64,000 bases of DNA from SB15 sp964639245 (GCA_964639245.1 CAZXCU010000001.1:806001-870000), one strand, 5' to 3'; shown: positions 33,145 through 42,816, counted from the first letter of the stretch. Program-made: numbers and translations. Notes: a model not told the origin generated them from the sequence alone.

Positions 33145-34506
33145 TCATTCTTTTTCGTAAGGTTTGCCGACAGCCTTCGGTGCTTGTGAACGCCCAATCA
33201 ACCCGGCCAGCACCACAATCGTCACCAGATAGGGAACCATTTGCAAAAATTGAACGGGGACGGTCACATCAAGGGCGCTCAAACCGCCGCCCAACGCCTG
33301 CAAACGCACCCCCAGCGCATCGGAGAAACCGAACAACAGCGCCCCGGTAAACGCGCCAAAGGGTGTCCATTTCCCAAAAATCAAGGAGGCCAGCGCAATA
33401 AACCCGGAACCGCGAGTCATGTTATCGGTGAAACGTCCGGTGGCTTCCAGCGAAAACCACGCCCCCGCCAACCCCGCAATCAATCCGCCAAGAAACACAT
33501 TTGCCCAGCGCATCCGATTCACATTGATACCGAGCGTATCTGCCGCGTGAGGATGTTCCCCGACAGCACGAGTCCGCAAGCCCCATCGGGTATGAAACAG
33601 GACAACATGCGACGCGATGATGATGACGAACATCAGATAAAAAATCGGCTTATTGTTGAACAAAGCCTGCCCGATAATCGGGATGTCTGCTAGAAGGGGA
33701 ATTTCGACGTTTGGCAGGGTGACCGTTCCGGCTTCGGTGGACAGCAAATATTCACGGCGGATAAAACTGGTTAGCCCCACCGCTAAAATATTAATCACCG
33801 TTCCACTGACAATCTGGTCAGTTTTGAAGGTGATCGAGAGCCACGCATGGAGCAGCGCCGTTACCCCGCCAGAGAGTACCGCCACCAGCACCCCCAAAGT
33901 TAACGCCAGATTGAGGGGCATATCGGGGAAATCGCGCAGGAGATAAAACAGTGTGGTAAAACCCGCGCAGGCCGCAATCAACATCATGCCTTCAATCGCA
34001 ATATTGACCACACCCGCCCGTTCGCACCACAACCCCGCCATCGCGCCAATGGCTAGGGGAGTTGCCAAGCGCAAACTTTCCGAAAACATGGTGGTGATAT
34101 TGGTTCTGTCTCCTGCGGCGGCGGCTACCATAATGCCGGGGATGACCAGCAACCCACCGAGAATCAATAGCCACAATTGCGCTTGTTTGACCTGCTTTTC
34201 TGAAGCGAAATTTTCGGAAATGCCCGTGATGCGCCCAAGCGAAAACGCGCCGGAGGCCACAAACAGCAAACTCACCACCAGCAAAAACGAATGGGAAGGT
34301 ACAGTAATTTTAGCGACATCTTCCGCCGCGCCGGGTTCCAGAGTCAAAACGGTGCGTAAATCTGCATCGTAGCCAATATCAAACATGCGGACTAACATTA
34401 AAATGCCCATCAGGAACAAAAACAGCCCGATGGCATCCATCCGGGTAATTTGAATGCGGCGGCTGGATTGCACACCGCCTTTAAGACTCGTGGTCTGGGT
34501 AGCCAT
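33145..34506 (-). CDS. Nucleoside/simple-sugar-type ABC transporter permease 2 (BMP family importer)
   Basis: 453 residues, about 140 longer than typical members. The family core starts near residue 140: LATPLAIGAMAGLWCERAGVVNIAIEGMML, then TLGINVNRMRWANVFLGGLIAGLAGAW, as in NupQ/YufQ permeases. The extra N-terminal portion contains about three further hydrophobic helices separated by a loop. AGGAG is nine bases before the ATG. It is third in the operon after the ATPase and permease 1. Confidence 0.9.
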   Translation of the reverse strand: MATQTTSLKGGVQSSRRIQITRMDAIGLFLFLMGILMLVRMFDIGYDADLRTVLTLEPGAAEDVAKITVPSHSFLLVVSLLFVASGAFSLGRITGISENFASEKQVKQAQLWLLILGGLLVIPGIMVAAAAGDRTNITTMFSESLRLATPLAIGAMAGLWCERAGVVNIAIEGMMLIAACAGFTTLFYLLRDFPDMPLNLALTLGVLVAVLSGGVTALLHAWLSITFKTDQIVSGTVINILAVGLTSFIRREYLLSTEAGTVTLPNVEIPLLADIPIIGQALFNNKPIFYLMFVIIIASHVVLFHTRWGLRTRAVGEHPHAADTLGINVNRMRWANVFLGGLIAGLAGAWFSLEATGRFTDNMTRGSGFIALASLIFGKWTPFGAFTGALLFGFSDALGVRLQALGGGLSALDVTVPVQFLQMVPYLVTIVVLAGLIGRSQAPKAVGKPYEKE

Positions 34507-34548
34507 CGTTATTTTTCTCCTGATCGGAAATAAAATTTATTCATCATC

Positions 34549-36735
34549 TTAACTCCCCCATCCTGTCGAAAAGACCTGGACATCGCTTGCAGAACGTTCT
34601 GGCGTGCGCCACAAGAAGCGGATAATCTGGTCAGCCGCAATGAACATGATGATGAGTGCTTGAATGATTTTGACCAGATCAATCGAAATCTCAGCGCGAA
34701 TTTGCATCACGCCCGCCCCTGTGAGCAGTCCACCCCACAGCAAACCCGCCCAGATCATCCCGCGTGGATTGGTACTCGCCAGCAGTGCAACCGCAATCGC
34801 ATCAAACCCCGCGTTGGCAAAAAATTCCGGTTTCATGTTGCCTTCCACGGCGGCTACTTCAATCGCGCCCGCCAGCCCTGCCAGCAGACCGCTTAAGGCC
34901 ATTGCCAGAATCACATTGAGAGGAACATTCATCCCCGCATATTTCGCAGCGTTCGGGTTGCTCCCCACTGTTTTGAGTTCAAAGCCGGGTGTGGTTCTGT
35001 CCAAGAACCAATCGGTTAAAAAGACCGCCGCAAACATCAAAAACACGCCTGCATGGAGTTTATCACTGACGGTAATGGATTCGAGGAAAAAGCCGAGTCC
35101 TACCGCCAGCCCCGCCAAAATGATCGGACGCAGTAAATCCTTGCTGCGATACCGTGCCGCAAAAAAGACCATCGCGCCGAGCAGCAAATAGAAAAAGAGC
35201 AGAACCGCCGTGTTCATCTCGGTCAGCACCGGCAACCGCGCTGAGTCAAGAATATCCGGCGTTTTGGGAATACTTGATGACTCATCACCCATCGCCAACG
35301 CGCTGATGTCAGTTTTAATCAGAAAATCGACCAGACGAATAGCGATAAAGTTGAGCATGATGGTCGTAATCACTTCATGCGCCCCGGTATAGGCTTTGAG
35401 TGCGCCGGGAATAAACCCCCATGCAAACCCGCCCACGACCCCCATGATGATAGCAAGTGGCAAACGAAGATCGCCGGAGAAATCAAAGATGGAGGAATAG
35501 CCAACCCACGCCATCATAATCCCGCCTGCGTAAAGCTGCCCCTGAGCGCCAATGTTGAACAAGCCTGCTTTGAACCCCAATGCAACGGCTAACCCCGCGA
35601 TAATAAACGGAATAGCACGGACAATTGAGGATTCAAGATTGGCAGGGAAAAACAGGAACACCCGCCCCAAAAATTTGAAATATAAGACGGGTAAATCCAG
35701 TTCATCACGGACAGTCCCGAAGGTTTCATCGCCTTTGCCTTCACCTATGAGCAGGCGGTTGCCGGGACGCAAAATCACCAAATTTTGTTCCAGCACATCA
35801 TCCAACTGGGTATCCAGCGCTTCATTGATGTTGGGTGCGGTGAGGTACTGATTTTCGTAAAATACAGCAATCAAGCGGAAATTGGTGGAGAGACCTTCGG
35901 GGTCGTCGTAACCGCCCGCTTCCAATTCATTGAGGGTTTCAATCCCGCGCAGCACATCTTCATAACCCAAATCGGCAATTGCTTGCAACTGTTCCACATC
36001 GCCTGTTACCGGGTCAAGGTTGGCCTCGTCTAGCAGAGTCAGCGCTTCCAAATTGCGTTGCAGCGCCACCACACGATATTCATCCAACAGCAGCAGCACT
36101 TGAATGGCGAGTTCGCGTTCATCGCCTTCCATTTCGGCAAAGGCAGGCCACAGTTCCGCCGCTTTGTCCAAATCACTCTCGCTGAGTTCGGCTTTGTCCA
36201 CCGCCAGCTCTTCTAATTCGCGCAGGGCATCATTGTCGAGTTCATCCAAGGAGGCCAAGATGGAGGACATTTCGCGCAAGTCATCCGCGCCGATGGTATT
36301 AATCGTTTCGATGCGGTCTGCCAGATCCACAAACGCTTCGTCTTCTTCCAGCATAGTAAGCGGCGGGTGCTTGTCAAAAAATTCGCGGTATTCTTCTAAT
36401 TTTTCTACGCCAATATCCGTCACCCGTTCAAATGGTCGTGCTTGGCGGGTGATGCCCTGTGCTTCTAATTCATTTTCCTGAGCATATTCGCGGATTGCAT
36501 CAAAATCATCCGTTGAAGCGACTTGGTTAATCGCCAAGCCAGATGACCCTTCAATCAGCGCGGAATACGCTCTGGCAGAAACATCCAGACCTTTGGAGAT
36601 ATTGCCATCGCCCCCGGTCATGATCATCAGGGGAACACCGACTAAAAACGCGGTAATGACCGCCAGCAGCGGCACAAGACGCGGTGAAATTTGCATCCAT
36701 GTTTGAACCAATGGATTGCGTTTTTGTTCTGCCAT
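34549..36735 (-). CDS. Nucleoside-type ABC permease 1 with ~300-residue acidic insertion
   Basis: 728 residues, about twice the usual length. Residues 1-64 and 366-728 match NupP/YufP-type permeases (SSIVRAIPFIIAGLAVALGFKAGLFNIGAQGQ, TVGSNPNAAKYAGMN). Between the first membrane helix and the core, residues ~65-365 are a hydrophilic, Glu/Asp/Leu-rich helical stretch. After the first helix this should face outward. In relatives this loop is a few residues long. The insertion might capture ligand in place of the missing binding lipoprotein, or be a structural or wall-contact domain. Start ATG at 36735; the ATPase stop lies six bases upstream. Confidence 0.88.
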   Translation of the reverse strand: MAEQKRNPLVQTWMQISPRLVPLLAVITAFLVGVPLMIMTGGDGNISKGLDVSARAYSALIEGSSGLAINQVASTDDFDAIREYAQENELEAQGITRQARPFERVTDIGVEKLEEYREFFDKHPPLTMLEEDEAFVDLADRIETINTIGADDLREMSSILASLDELDNDALRELEELAVDKAELSESDLDKAAELWPAFAEMEGDERELAIQVLLLLDEYRVVALQRNLEALTLLDEANLDPVTGDVEQLQAIADLGYEDVLRGIETLNELEAGGYDDPEGLSTNFRLIAVFYENQYLTAPNINEALDTQLDDVLEQNLVILRPGNRLLIGEGKGDETFGTVRDELDLPVLYFKFLGRVFLFFPANLESSIVRAIPFIIAGLAVALGFKAGLFNIGAQGQLYAGGIMMAWVGYSSIFDFSGDLRLPLAIIMGVVGGFAWGFIPGALKAYTGAHEVITTIMLNFIAIRLVDFLIKTDISALAMGDESSSIPKTPDILDSARLPVLTEMNTAVLLFFYLLLGAMVFFAARYRSKDLLRPIILAGLAVGLGFFLESITVSDKLHAGVFLMFAAVFLTDWFLDRTTPGFELKTVGSNPNAAKYAGMNVPLNVILAMALSGLLAGLAGAIEVAAVEGNMKPEFFANAGFDAIAVALLASTNPRGMIWAGLLWGGLLTGAGVMQIRAEISIDLVKIIQALIIMFIAADQIIRFLWRTPERSASDVQVFSTGWGS

Positions 36736-36740
36736 GATTT

Positions 36741-38288
36741 TTAATCTCCCACCACAGGCTGGGCGGCATCGTCTTTGATGCCCGCCATGCGTAGCCCAAC
36801 CGTATCGCGGTCAGCCTGTTCAATCGGCAGCACATCAATGATATGCCCGTCGAACATCACCGCCACCCGGTCAGACAAGCCCAAAATTTCATCCAATTCC
36901 GTCGACATTAACAGCACTGCCGCTCCTTCATCGCGCAAACGGACAAGCTGTTTGTGAATAAATTCAATCGACCCCACGTCCAACCCACGGGTGGGTTGCG
37001 CGGCTATCACCAAGCGGCTGGGGTGCGAAAATTCGCGGGCGACAATCACTTTTTGCTGATTTCCACCGGAAAGCGTTCCCACATTGACATGAATGCCCGG
37101 TGTGCGAACGTCATATTGTTTGACCAATTTTTCCGCATGTTCGGCAATCGCGGGTTCGTTAATGACCAACCCCCGCGCAAACGGTTTTTTATAGTAATTG
37201 TTCAAGACCTCATTTTTGGCAACCGCAAACGCGCCCACCAGCCCATCTTTTTGACGGTCTTCCGGTACATGCGCCACCCCCGCTTCGGTGACTTTGCGCG
37301 GGCTGACATGGGTAATATCCCTGCCATCCAGCAGCACCAAGCCCGACTCGACCTTGCGAAGGCCGGTCAGCGCTTGAATTAATTCGGTTTGCCCGTTGCC
37401 CTGCACCCCCGCGATTCCCAGAATTTCGCCTTCATAGATGTCCAGCGATAAATCTTCCACGGCGGACAGCCCACGGTCATCATTCACATGCAAATTCTGG
37501 ATTTTCAGCACCACATTGCCCGGTTTGGCGGGTGCTTTGGCAACTTCCAGCAGCACATCGCGCCCGACCATCATGGATGCCAGCGATTGTTCAGTGGATT
37601 CTTTGGGGTTGGCATGACCCACGACCCGTCCGCGCCGCAGCACCGTTACTTGGTCGCAAATTTCCAGAATTTCCTTGAGCTTGTGGCTAATGAAGACGAT
37701 GCTCACCCCGCGATCAAGCAGAATCCGCATAATCTGGAACAACCCGCGAATTTCCTGCGGGGTCAGCACGGCGGTAGGTTCGTCCAGAATCAGAATATCG
37801 GCCTTGCGGTACAGCGCTTTGATGATTTCCACGCGCTGCTGAATCCCAACAGGTAAATCGGCAATCAGGGCATCGGGGTCAACTTCAAGGTGATATTGCT
37901 GCGAAATTTCCAGAATACGGTCACGCGCTGATTTGCGGTTGAGGAAAAACCCTCCGCGCACTACCTCATTCCCTAACATCACATTTTCTGTTACGGTGAG
38001 CGTATCCACCAATTGAAAATGTTGATGCACCATACCAATTCCCTGACGGATGGCATCGTTCGGGCCATGAATGGTCACTTTTTTGCCGTTGACCAGAATC
38101 TCCCCTTCATCGGGTTGATACAGGCCATAAATCAGGTTCATGAGTGTACTTTTTCCAGCGCCGTTTTCCCCCAACAGTCCCAACACCTTGCCCTTATAGA
38201 GCGTCAGGTCAATATGGTCGTTGGCGAGTACGCCGGGGAAGCGCTTGGTGATGCCGCGCACTTCCAAAACAGGCGTTGAGTCTGTCAA
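36741..38288 (-). CDS. Nucleoside-type ABC transporter ATPase (two cassettes, NupO/YufO type)
   Basis: 515 residues with two ABC domains. The first has GENGAGKST at 40-48 and signature LPVGIQQRVEIIKAL; the second has the degenerate Walker A GVQGNGQTEL and signature LSGGNQQKVIVAREF, both typical of the RbsA/NupO group. It drives uptake of nucleosides or simple sugars. The start is TTG at 38288 with GAGG six bases upstream. It is the first gene of the operon; unusually, no BMP-type substrate-binding lipoprotein gene precedes it. Confidence 0.92.
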   Translation of the reverse strand: MTDSTPVLEVRGITKRFPGVLANDHIDLTLYKGKVLGLLGENGAGKSTLMNLIYGLYQPDEGEILVNGKKVTIHGPNDAIRQGIGMVHQHFQLVDTLTVTENVMLGNEVVRGGFFLNRKSARDRILEISQQYHLEVDPDALIADLPVGIQQRVEIIKALYRKADILILDEPTAVLTPQEIRGLFQIMRILLDRGVSIVFISHKLKEILEICDQVTVLRRGRVVGHANPKESTEQSLASMMVGRDVLLEVAKAPAKPGNVVLKIQNLHVNDDRGLSAVEDLSLDIYEGEILGIAGVQGNGQTELIQALTGLRKVESGLVLLDGRDITHVSPRKVTEAGVAHVPEDRQKDGLVGAFAVAKNEVLNNYYKKPFARGLVINEPAIAEHAEKLVKQYDVRTPGIHVNVGTLSGGNQQKVIVAREFSHPSRLVIAAQPTRGLDVGSIEFIHKQLVRLRDEGAAVLLMSTELDEILGLSDRVAVMFDGHIIDVLPIEQADRDTVGLRMAGIKDDAAQPVVGD

Positions 38289-38372
38289 TGCTAGCCTCGT
38301 TTCTGCTACAAAAATTATTTAACCTCGCGTACATGAGGGGGCATTATAACGCGAACTTGCCGTGCTTGCGAT

Positions 38373-38402
38373 TTGCAGAAAAGCCGCGCTTGCTCCTATA
38401 AT
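38373..38402 (+). promoter_or_regulatory. Promoter of the DinB-family gene
   Basis: TTGCAG (38373-38378), 18 bases, and a perfect TATAAT (38397-38402) lie 29 bases before the ATG at 38432. Confidence 0.55.
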
Positions 38403-38431
38403 GGATAAGAATTAGAACAAGTGAGCTAAAA

Positions 38432-38908
38432 ATGATAGACCAACTCCTTGAAACATGGCAGATTCACAACCGGATCAATCTCTATTTGTTGGAGGCAATC
38501 GCACCAGAGGCACTCGGTGGGGTGTCGGCTTCGGGGGGGCGCAGTGTGGCGCTGCAATTTGCCCATATGCACACTGTCCGTCTGATGTGGCTCAAAGAAG
38601 CCGCCCCCGATTTACACGCCGCGCAAACCAGCCTCCCCACCAAAACCAAAGCCGATAAAGAAGCCATCACCAAAGATACCCTACGGAATTATTTAACAAA
38701 TTCAGGGGATGCGATAGCCACCCTATTAAAACTTGGCTTTGAGACAGGTCGCATCAAAGGGTTTAAACCGCACCCTGTCGCATTTTTAGGCTACCTCATT
38801 TCACATGAATCCTACCACCGGGGCGAAATCGGCATCATTTTGACGCAAGCCGGCACACCGCTTGAGGATAAAATTTCCTACGGGTTGTGGGAATGGGGGG
38901 TGCGCTAA
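38432..38908 (+). CDS. DinB family protein
   Basis: 158 residues, four-helix bundle. The metal-site His residues of the DinB/YfiT fold are seen in FAHMHTVR and HESYHRGEI. DinB-like proteins include metal-dependent thiol-S-transferases (bacillithiol or mycothiol) and stress proteins of unknown function. GTGAG lies six bases before the ATG. It is monocistronic with its own promoter. Confidence 0.85.
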   Translation: MIDQLLETWQIHNRINLYLLEAIAPEALGGVSASGGRSVALQFAHMHTVRLMWLKEAAPDLHAAQTSLPTKTKADKEAITKDTLRNYLTNSGDAIATLLKLGFETGRIKGFKPHPVAFLGYLISHESYHRGEIGIILTQAGTPLEDKISYGLWEWGVR

Positions 38909-38979
38909 ACTGGCAGTCATTGGCAGTCTTTTTCGTGGATTTGGCACTTTCAAAATGCTATTGTAAGGGCGAATTCACG

Positions 38980-39007
38980 CTCCTTTTAGGGGAGGGCTAG
39001 GGTGGGG
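38980..39007. repeat. Partial copy of the GC-rich palindromic element
   Basis: CTCCTTTTAGGGGAGGGCTAG followed by GGTGGGG corresponds to one half of the element seen at 13129 (CCCCACC ... CCCTCCCC read on the other strand). It lies directly before the small membrane protein gene at 39014. Confidence 0.5.
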
Positions 39008-39013
39008 TAAATC

Positions 39014-39451
39014 ATGAAAGAGACAAACTCTATGACGACAAAATTCTGGCAAAACTGGCTAAAAATCGTGATGGGCGGCGTGATGCTGTATGCGCTTGGC
39101 CTTATCCTTTTTCCCCACATCATGCACGACCTGTTCACCCGTCTTTTTTTCGCCAATGCCGAGTCCGTTCAGCAGATAGGGGAGGGTGACGAACCGTATA
39201 TCCAACTGGTTTATGGCGTGTTAGGGGCGGTCATGGTCGGTTGGATGGTTGCGCTGCTGCCGCTTGTCTCCAGAATCACCCAGCGCGACACATGGAACAT
39301 CATGGCGTGGTCAATCGGGGTGTGGTTTGTGCTGGATACGAGCATGTCGCTGGTCATCGGGTCATTCGCCCATGCGGTGTTCAACCTCCCATTTTTCATC
39401 CTGCTGGCGATTCCATTGGGCGGAATTTATCGTACTTTTTTACGAGATTAA
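39014..39451 (+). CDS. Small multi-pass membrane protein of unknown function
   Basis: 145 residues with four hydrophobic helices (around 17-34, 64-84, 96-115 and 118-138) and short charged loops. No family motif recognised. ATG at 39014 or, in the same frame, at 39032. A tRNA promoter begins right after its stop. There is no partner gene. Confidence 0.75.
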   Translation: MKETNSMTTKFWQNWLKIVMGGVMLYALGLILFPHIMHDLFTRLFFANAESVQQIGEGDEPYIQLVYGVLGAVMVGWMVALLPLVSRITQRDTWNIMAWSIGVWFVLDTSMSLVIGSFAHAVFNLPFFILLAIPLGGIYRTFLRD

Positions 39452-39454
39452 CCC

Positions 39455-39483
39455 TTGTTGACCCAAAAACTCTATGCTATCTT
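39455..39483 (+). promoter_or_regulatory. Promoter of tRNA-Gln
   Basis: TTGTTG (39455-39460), 17 bases, TATCTT (39478-39483). The tRNA begins 12 bases later, so transcription would start only a few bases before the mature 5' end. Confidence 0.6.
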
Positions 39484-39494
39484 TAGCAGCGCCT

Positions 39495-39565
39495 TGGGAG
39501 ATAGTTTAAAGGCAGAACAGCGGCCTTTGGAGCCGCATGTCCTGGTTCGAGTCCAGGTCTCCCAG
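39495..39565 (+). tRNA. tRNA-Gln (anticodon UUG)
   Basis: A complete 71-base cloverleaf: acceptor TGGGAGA/TCTCCCA, D-arm GTTT-AAAGGCA-GAAC, anticodon arm GCGGC-CTTTGGA-GCCGC with anticodon TTG, four-base variable loop, T-arm CCTGG-TTCGAGT-CCAGG, discriminator G. The U1-A72 first pair is a known Gln identity feature. CCA is not encoded. A promoter precedes it and a terminator follows, so it is a single-gene unit. Confidence 0.95.
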
Positions 39566-39582
39566 CTCATCACCCCACACCA

Positions 39583-39608
39583 ACAAGGGACTTCAACTCC
39601 CTTGTTTT
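39583..39608 (+). terminator. Terminator of the tRNA-Gln unit
   Basis: ACAAGGGA and TCCCTTGT form an eight-base perfect stem around CTTCAAC, followed by a T-run. Confidence 0.85.
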
Positions 39609-39712
39609 GATTCTCCTCTCTTTTCAGTCCATGCCTGCTAAAATCGGAATGGAAACCTTTTGTCAGATTTTCCGTATACGAATCGGAATTAGACACAGGA
39701 GACTCTTTCACG

Positions 39713-41662
39713 ATGCGAAAAATGCTGATTCTTGGATTGGTTTTGATGCTGCTTGTTCCGGTGAGCATCCATGCACAGGACGAAGAAAGCATCTATAACG
39801 ACCCCAACGGCTTGTACAGCGTTCCCATTCCCACCAATTGGACAGTGACCGAAAACGAAGGGTACGCACTGCTTACCAGCCCTGAAGATGAAATTGAAGT
39901 GTATCTGCTGGTCAGCGCTGAAACGGATTTACCTACCGCGATTGAAGCGGGCTGGCAGCAGGTGATTCCTGATTTTGCCCTAGAAGCGGTTGATACCCAA
40001 GTTTATGACGACCCTGCCCTGACGGGTGGTACAGAACAAGCCGCCGTCATCACCTACACTGACCCCAATGACGCGCAGGTGATTTATCGGGGGGTGGGTT
40101 TTCTGCACGAAAGCCAGAGTTACCTGATGCTCTATAAAGGCAATATCACCGCCTTTCAACAGCGTAACGCCCAAGTTTCGATTATCAATACCGGATTTAA
40201 AATCGCCTCACTGGAAGTGACCGATTTAGCAGGAGTCGCGCCGTTGCTTGTGACGGAGGACATCATCGCCGCGCTAGAAACCTATATCGCGGAAAAAATG
40301 GTGCAGCTTGAAGTGGCGGGCGCATCCATCGCCATTGTGCAGGGCGGCGAAATCATCTATGCCAAAGGTTTTGGGGTGCGAAATGAAGCGGGCGCGCCTG
40401 TTACCCCCGATACCCGTATGATGATTGGCTCGACGACCAAAACCATGACGACTATGTTGATGGGGATTCTAGTAGATGAAGGCAAGCTGGCATGGGATAC
40501 CCCTGTCACCGAAATTTTGCCTAACTTTTCTCTTGCTGACCCCGAACGTACCCGGCAAATCACGGTGGAAAATCTCGTCTGTGCCTGCACGGGCGTGCCG
40601 CGTCGGGATTTGGAACTCATTTTTAATTACAACAACCAGACCGCCGAAAGTGTTATCGAGTCGATGTCCGATTTTGAATTGTTCACCGACTTTGGCGAAG
40701 CCTTCCAATACAGCAATCAGATGGTTGCCACTGGTGGGTATGTGGCTGCGGCAGCCGCCGGCGGGGAATATGGCGATTTGTACACCACTTATGAAGCGCT
40801 GATGGAAGAAAAAGTTTTCGCGCCGATTGGGATGGACAGCACAACTTTTTCCTTTGAGGAAGTTGCTGCCAGCGAAGATTACGCGATCCCCTTTGTGCAG
40901 GATGTTGTTGGTGGCTATGAACCTGCCCCGTTAGCGGTGGAAGAATGGCTGAACATCATCGCACCTGCCGGGGCAGTCTGGTCAACTGCCAATGATATGG
41001 CGAACTATGTCATCACCGAACTCAATAACGGGACAGCCCCGAACAGCACACCGGTTATTTCACCCGAAAATCTGAGCTATACATGGCAGCCACAAGTCCA
41101 AATGTCCGCCGAATCGAGTTATGGGTTGGGTTGGATTATCGAAAGCTATAAAGGTGTACAGGTGCTGTCACATGGGGGCAATACGCTTGGTTTTACCTCC
41201 GACATGGCTTTTTTGCCGGAATATGGCTTGGGCATTGTCATCCTAACCAACCAGCGTGCCTCCATTTTTAATGAAGCGGTGCGCTATCGCTTATTAGAAC
41301 TGCTTTACGAACAAGAACCCGAATTTGAGGCACAACTGGCCTTTGCGCTGCAAATGATGGCTGACTCCGTGGCTGAATTTGAAAGCCAACTGGTCGATAT
41401 CCCGAACATGGAGTCGCTGGCAGGCACGTACACCAACGCCATTTTAGGCGATATGATGCTTGAAGTGCGGGATGGGGTACTTTACGCCAATGTGGGCGAA
41501 TTTGAAACGGAAATCCGCGCCCTTGAAAATGACGAAGGCGAAATTGCTTACGTTTTCTATGATGCGCCGCTTGGCGGACTGACTTTTACCCTCTCAGAAG
41601 ATGGTAAAACGCTTGTCTTGGGCGAAGGCATTATCGAATATACTTTCGAGCGCAGCAACTAA
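39713..41662 (+). CDS. Secreted serine beta-lactamase-like hydrolase (class C fold)
   Basis: 649 residues. Signal peptide ending at SIHA-QD (residue ~21). Residues ~25-165 form an N-terminal domain that resembles PsbP/DUF1795-like folds. The beta-lactamase/transpeptidase-like domain spans ~185-520 with S240-T-T-K243, Y333-S-N and a third motif SHGGN near residue 486. A C-terminal beta-rich domain follows (~550-649), as in PBP4*/FmtA-like esterases. More likely a peptidase or esterase acting on wall or D-amino acid substrates than a resistance enzyme. AGGAG lies about 11 bases before the ATG; a strong terminator follows. Confidence 0.9.
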   Translation: MRKMLILGLVLMLLVPVSIHAQDEESIYNDPNGLYSVPIPTNWTVTENEGYALLTSPEDEIEVYLLVSAETDLPTAIEAGWQQVIPDFALEAVDTQVYDDPALTGGTEQAAVITYTDPNDAQVIYRGVGFLHESQSYLMLYKGNITAFQQRNAQVSIINTGFKIASLEVTDLAGVAPLLVTEDIIAALETYIAEKMVQLEVAGASIAIVQGGEIIYAKGFGVRNEAGAPVTPDTRMMIGSTTKTMTTMLMGILVDEGKLAWDTPVTEILPNFSLADPERTRQITVENLVCACTGVPRRDLELIFNYNNQTAESVIESMSDFELFTDFGEAFQYSNQMVATGGYVAAAAAGGEYGDLYTTYEALMEEKVFAPIGMDSTTFSFEEVAASEDYAIPFVQDVVGGYEPAPLAVEEWLNIIAPAGAVWSTANDMANYVITELNNGTAPNSTPVISPENLSYTWQPQVQMSAESSYGLGWIIESYKGVQVLSHGGNTLGFTSDMAFLPEYGLGIVILTNQRASIFNEAVRYRLLELLYEQEPEFEAQLAFALQMMADSVAEFESQLVDIPNMESLAGTYTNAILGDMMLEVRDGVLYANVGEFETEIRALENDEGEIAYVFYDAPLGGLTFTLSEDGKTLVLGEGIIEYTFERSN

Positions 41663-41676
41663 TCCCTCACCTTGAT

Positions 41677-41705
41677 AAAACAAGGGGTAAGCGCCCCTTG
41701 TTTTT
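41677..41705 (+). terminator. Strong terminator after the beta-lactamase-like gene
   Basis: AAAACAAGGGG and CCCCTTGTTTT form an eleven-base perfect stem around TAAGCG, ending in a T-run. Confidence 0.9.
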
Positions 41706-41854
41706 CCCCAAATTTTTGTGTGGTTCTAACGTAAATATGCGAAAATCTTATCATCCCGTCGTTACAATAGAAGGTGAACAAACGGCGTATTGAGCAATTT
41801 GTACTTTTTAAGCATGAATTCAAAACTACATACTCAAAACACAGGGGAAAATGG

Positions 41855-42805
41855 ATGGCAATGCAGGACTATTATCAAATCTTAGGTGTGCCGCGCAACG
41901 CGGATGAAAAAGACATCAAAAAAGCGTATCGTAAATTGGCCCGGCAGTATCACCCGGATGTCAACCCAGACGACAAAGCTGCCGAAGAAAAATTCAAACA
42001 AATCAATGAAGCCTACGAAGTCCTGAGTGATGCCGACAAACGCGCCAAGTATGACCAGTTTGGCAGCGAATGGGCGCGTTACCAGCAGGCAGGCAATCCG
42101 GGTGGGTTTGATTGGAGTCGCTGGGCGAATAATCCCAACGCACGCCAATATAGCGGGAATGTTGAAGATTTATTTGGCACCACGGGCGATTCTGGTTTTT
42201 CCAGCTTTTTTGATATGCTGTTTGGCAATCAGATGGGTGGCACAGGCTATACCCAGTATGGCGGACGCACCCGCCCTCGCCAGCAGCGTGGACAGGATAT
42301 GGAACAAACTGTTCAGGTTTCGCTGGCAGAAGCCTATCATGGCAGCAGCCGCACCCTGAGCAAAGGCGGCGCGAATCGGGAAATCAAAATCCCTAAAGGG
42401 GTAAAAACAGGGTCAAAAATACGTCTGTCTGGGGAAGGCCAGCAGGGGTTTGGCGGCGCACAAGCGGGCGATTTGTTCTTGGTGGTGGAAGTGATGCCCG
42501 ACCCACGTTTTGAACGTCGTGAGGATGACCTCTATGTGATCGTAGATGTGCCATTGTATACCGCGATTTTGGGGGGCAAAGTTGGTGTTCCTACCCTTGA
42601 TGGGCAGGTGCATTTGACCATCCCCGCCCATACACAAAACGGTAAGAAATTTCGCTTGGCGAACAAAGGGATGCCCAAATTGAAAAATCCGAGCGAACAC
42701 GGTAGCTTGTATGCAACCGTCAATGTGGTACTGCCCGCCCAACTCTCTGACCGGGAACGGGAATTGTTTGAAGAACTGCGAAGTTTGCAACCCACCGCTT
42801 CATAA
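41855..42805 (+). CDS. DnaJ-like co-chaperone (CbpA type)
   Basis: 316 residues. The J domain occupies ~5-70 with the HPD motif in YHPDVNPDD. A Gly/Ser-rich linker follows, then two DnaJ C-terminal substrate-binding domains, without the Cys-rich zinc-finger of DnaJ, so the protein is of the CbpA/DjlA-like short type. It stimulates DnaK ATPase activity. AGGGGA is six bases before the ATG at 41855. There is no CIRCE or sigma32-like element in the upstream gap. Confidence 0.92.
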   Translation: MAMQDYYQILGVPRNADEKDIKKAYRKLARQYHPDVNPDDKAAEEKFKQINEAYEVLSDADKRAKYDQFGSEWARYQQAGNPGGFDWSRWANNPNARQYSGNVEDLFGTTGDSGFSSFFDMLFGNQMGGTGYTQYGGRTRPRQQRGQDMEQTVQVSLAEAYHGSSRTLSKGGANREIKIPKGVKTGSKIRLSGEGQQGFGGAQAGDLFLVVEVMPDPRFERREDDLYVIVDVPLYTAILGGKVGVPTLDGQVHLTIPAHTQNGKKFRLANKGMPKLKNPSEHGSLYATVNVVLPAQLSDRERELFEELRSLQPTAS

Positions 42806-42816
42806 CAGCAATTTGG

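Noticed and set aside
38961..39013. Riboswitch-like leader before the small membrane protein
   Set aside because: The G-rich structure is explained by a half copy of the dispersed repeat; no known riboswitch core is visible.
39495..39565. tRNA-Gln as an integration site for a mobile element
   Set aside because: No integrase, no direct repeat of the tRNA 3' end and no foreign block follow; the unit has its own promoter and terminator.
39713..41662. True antibiotic-inactivating beta-lactamase
   Set aside because: Large N- and C-terminal domains and the HGG third motif match the broad class C-like esterase/peptidase family rather than AmpC (KTG).
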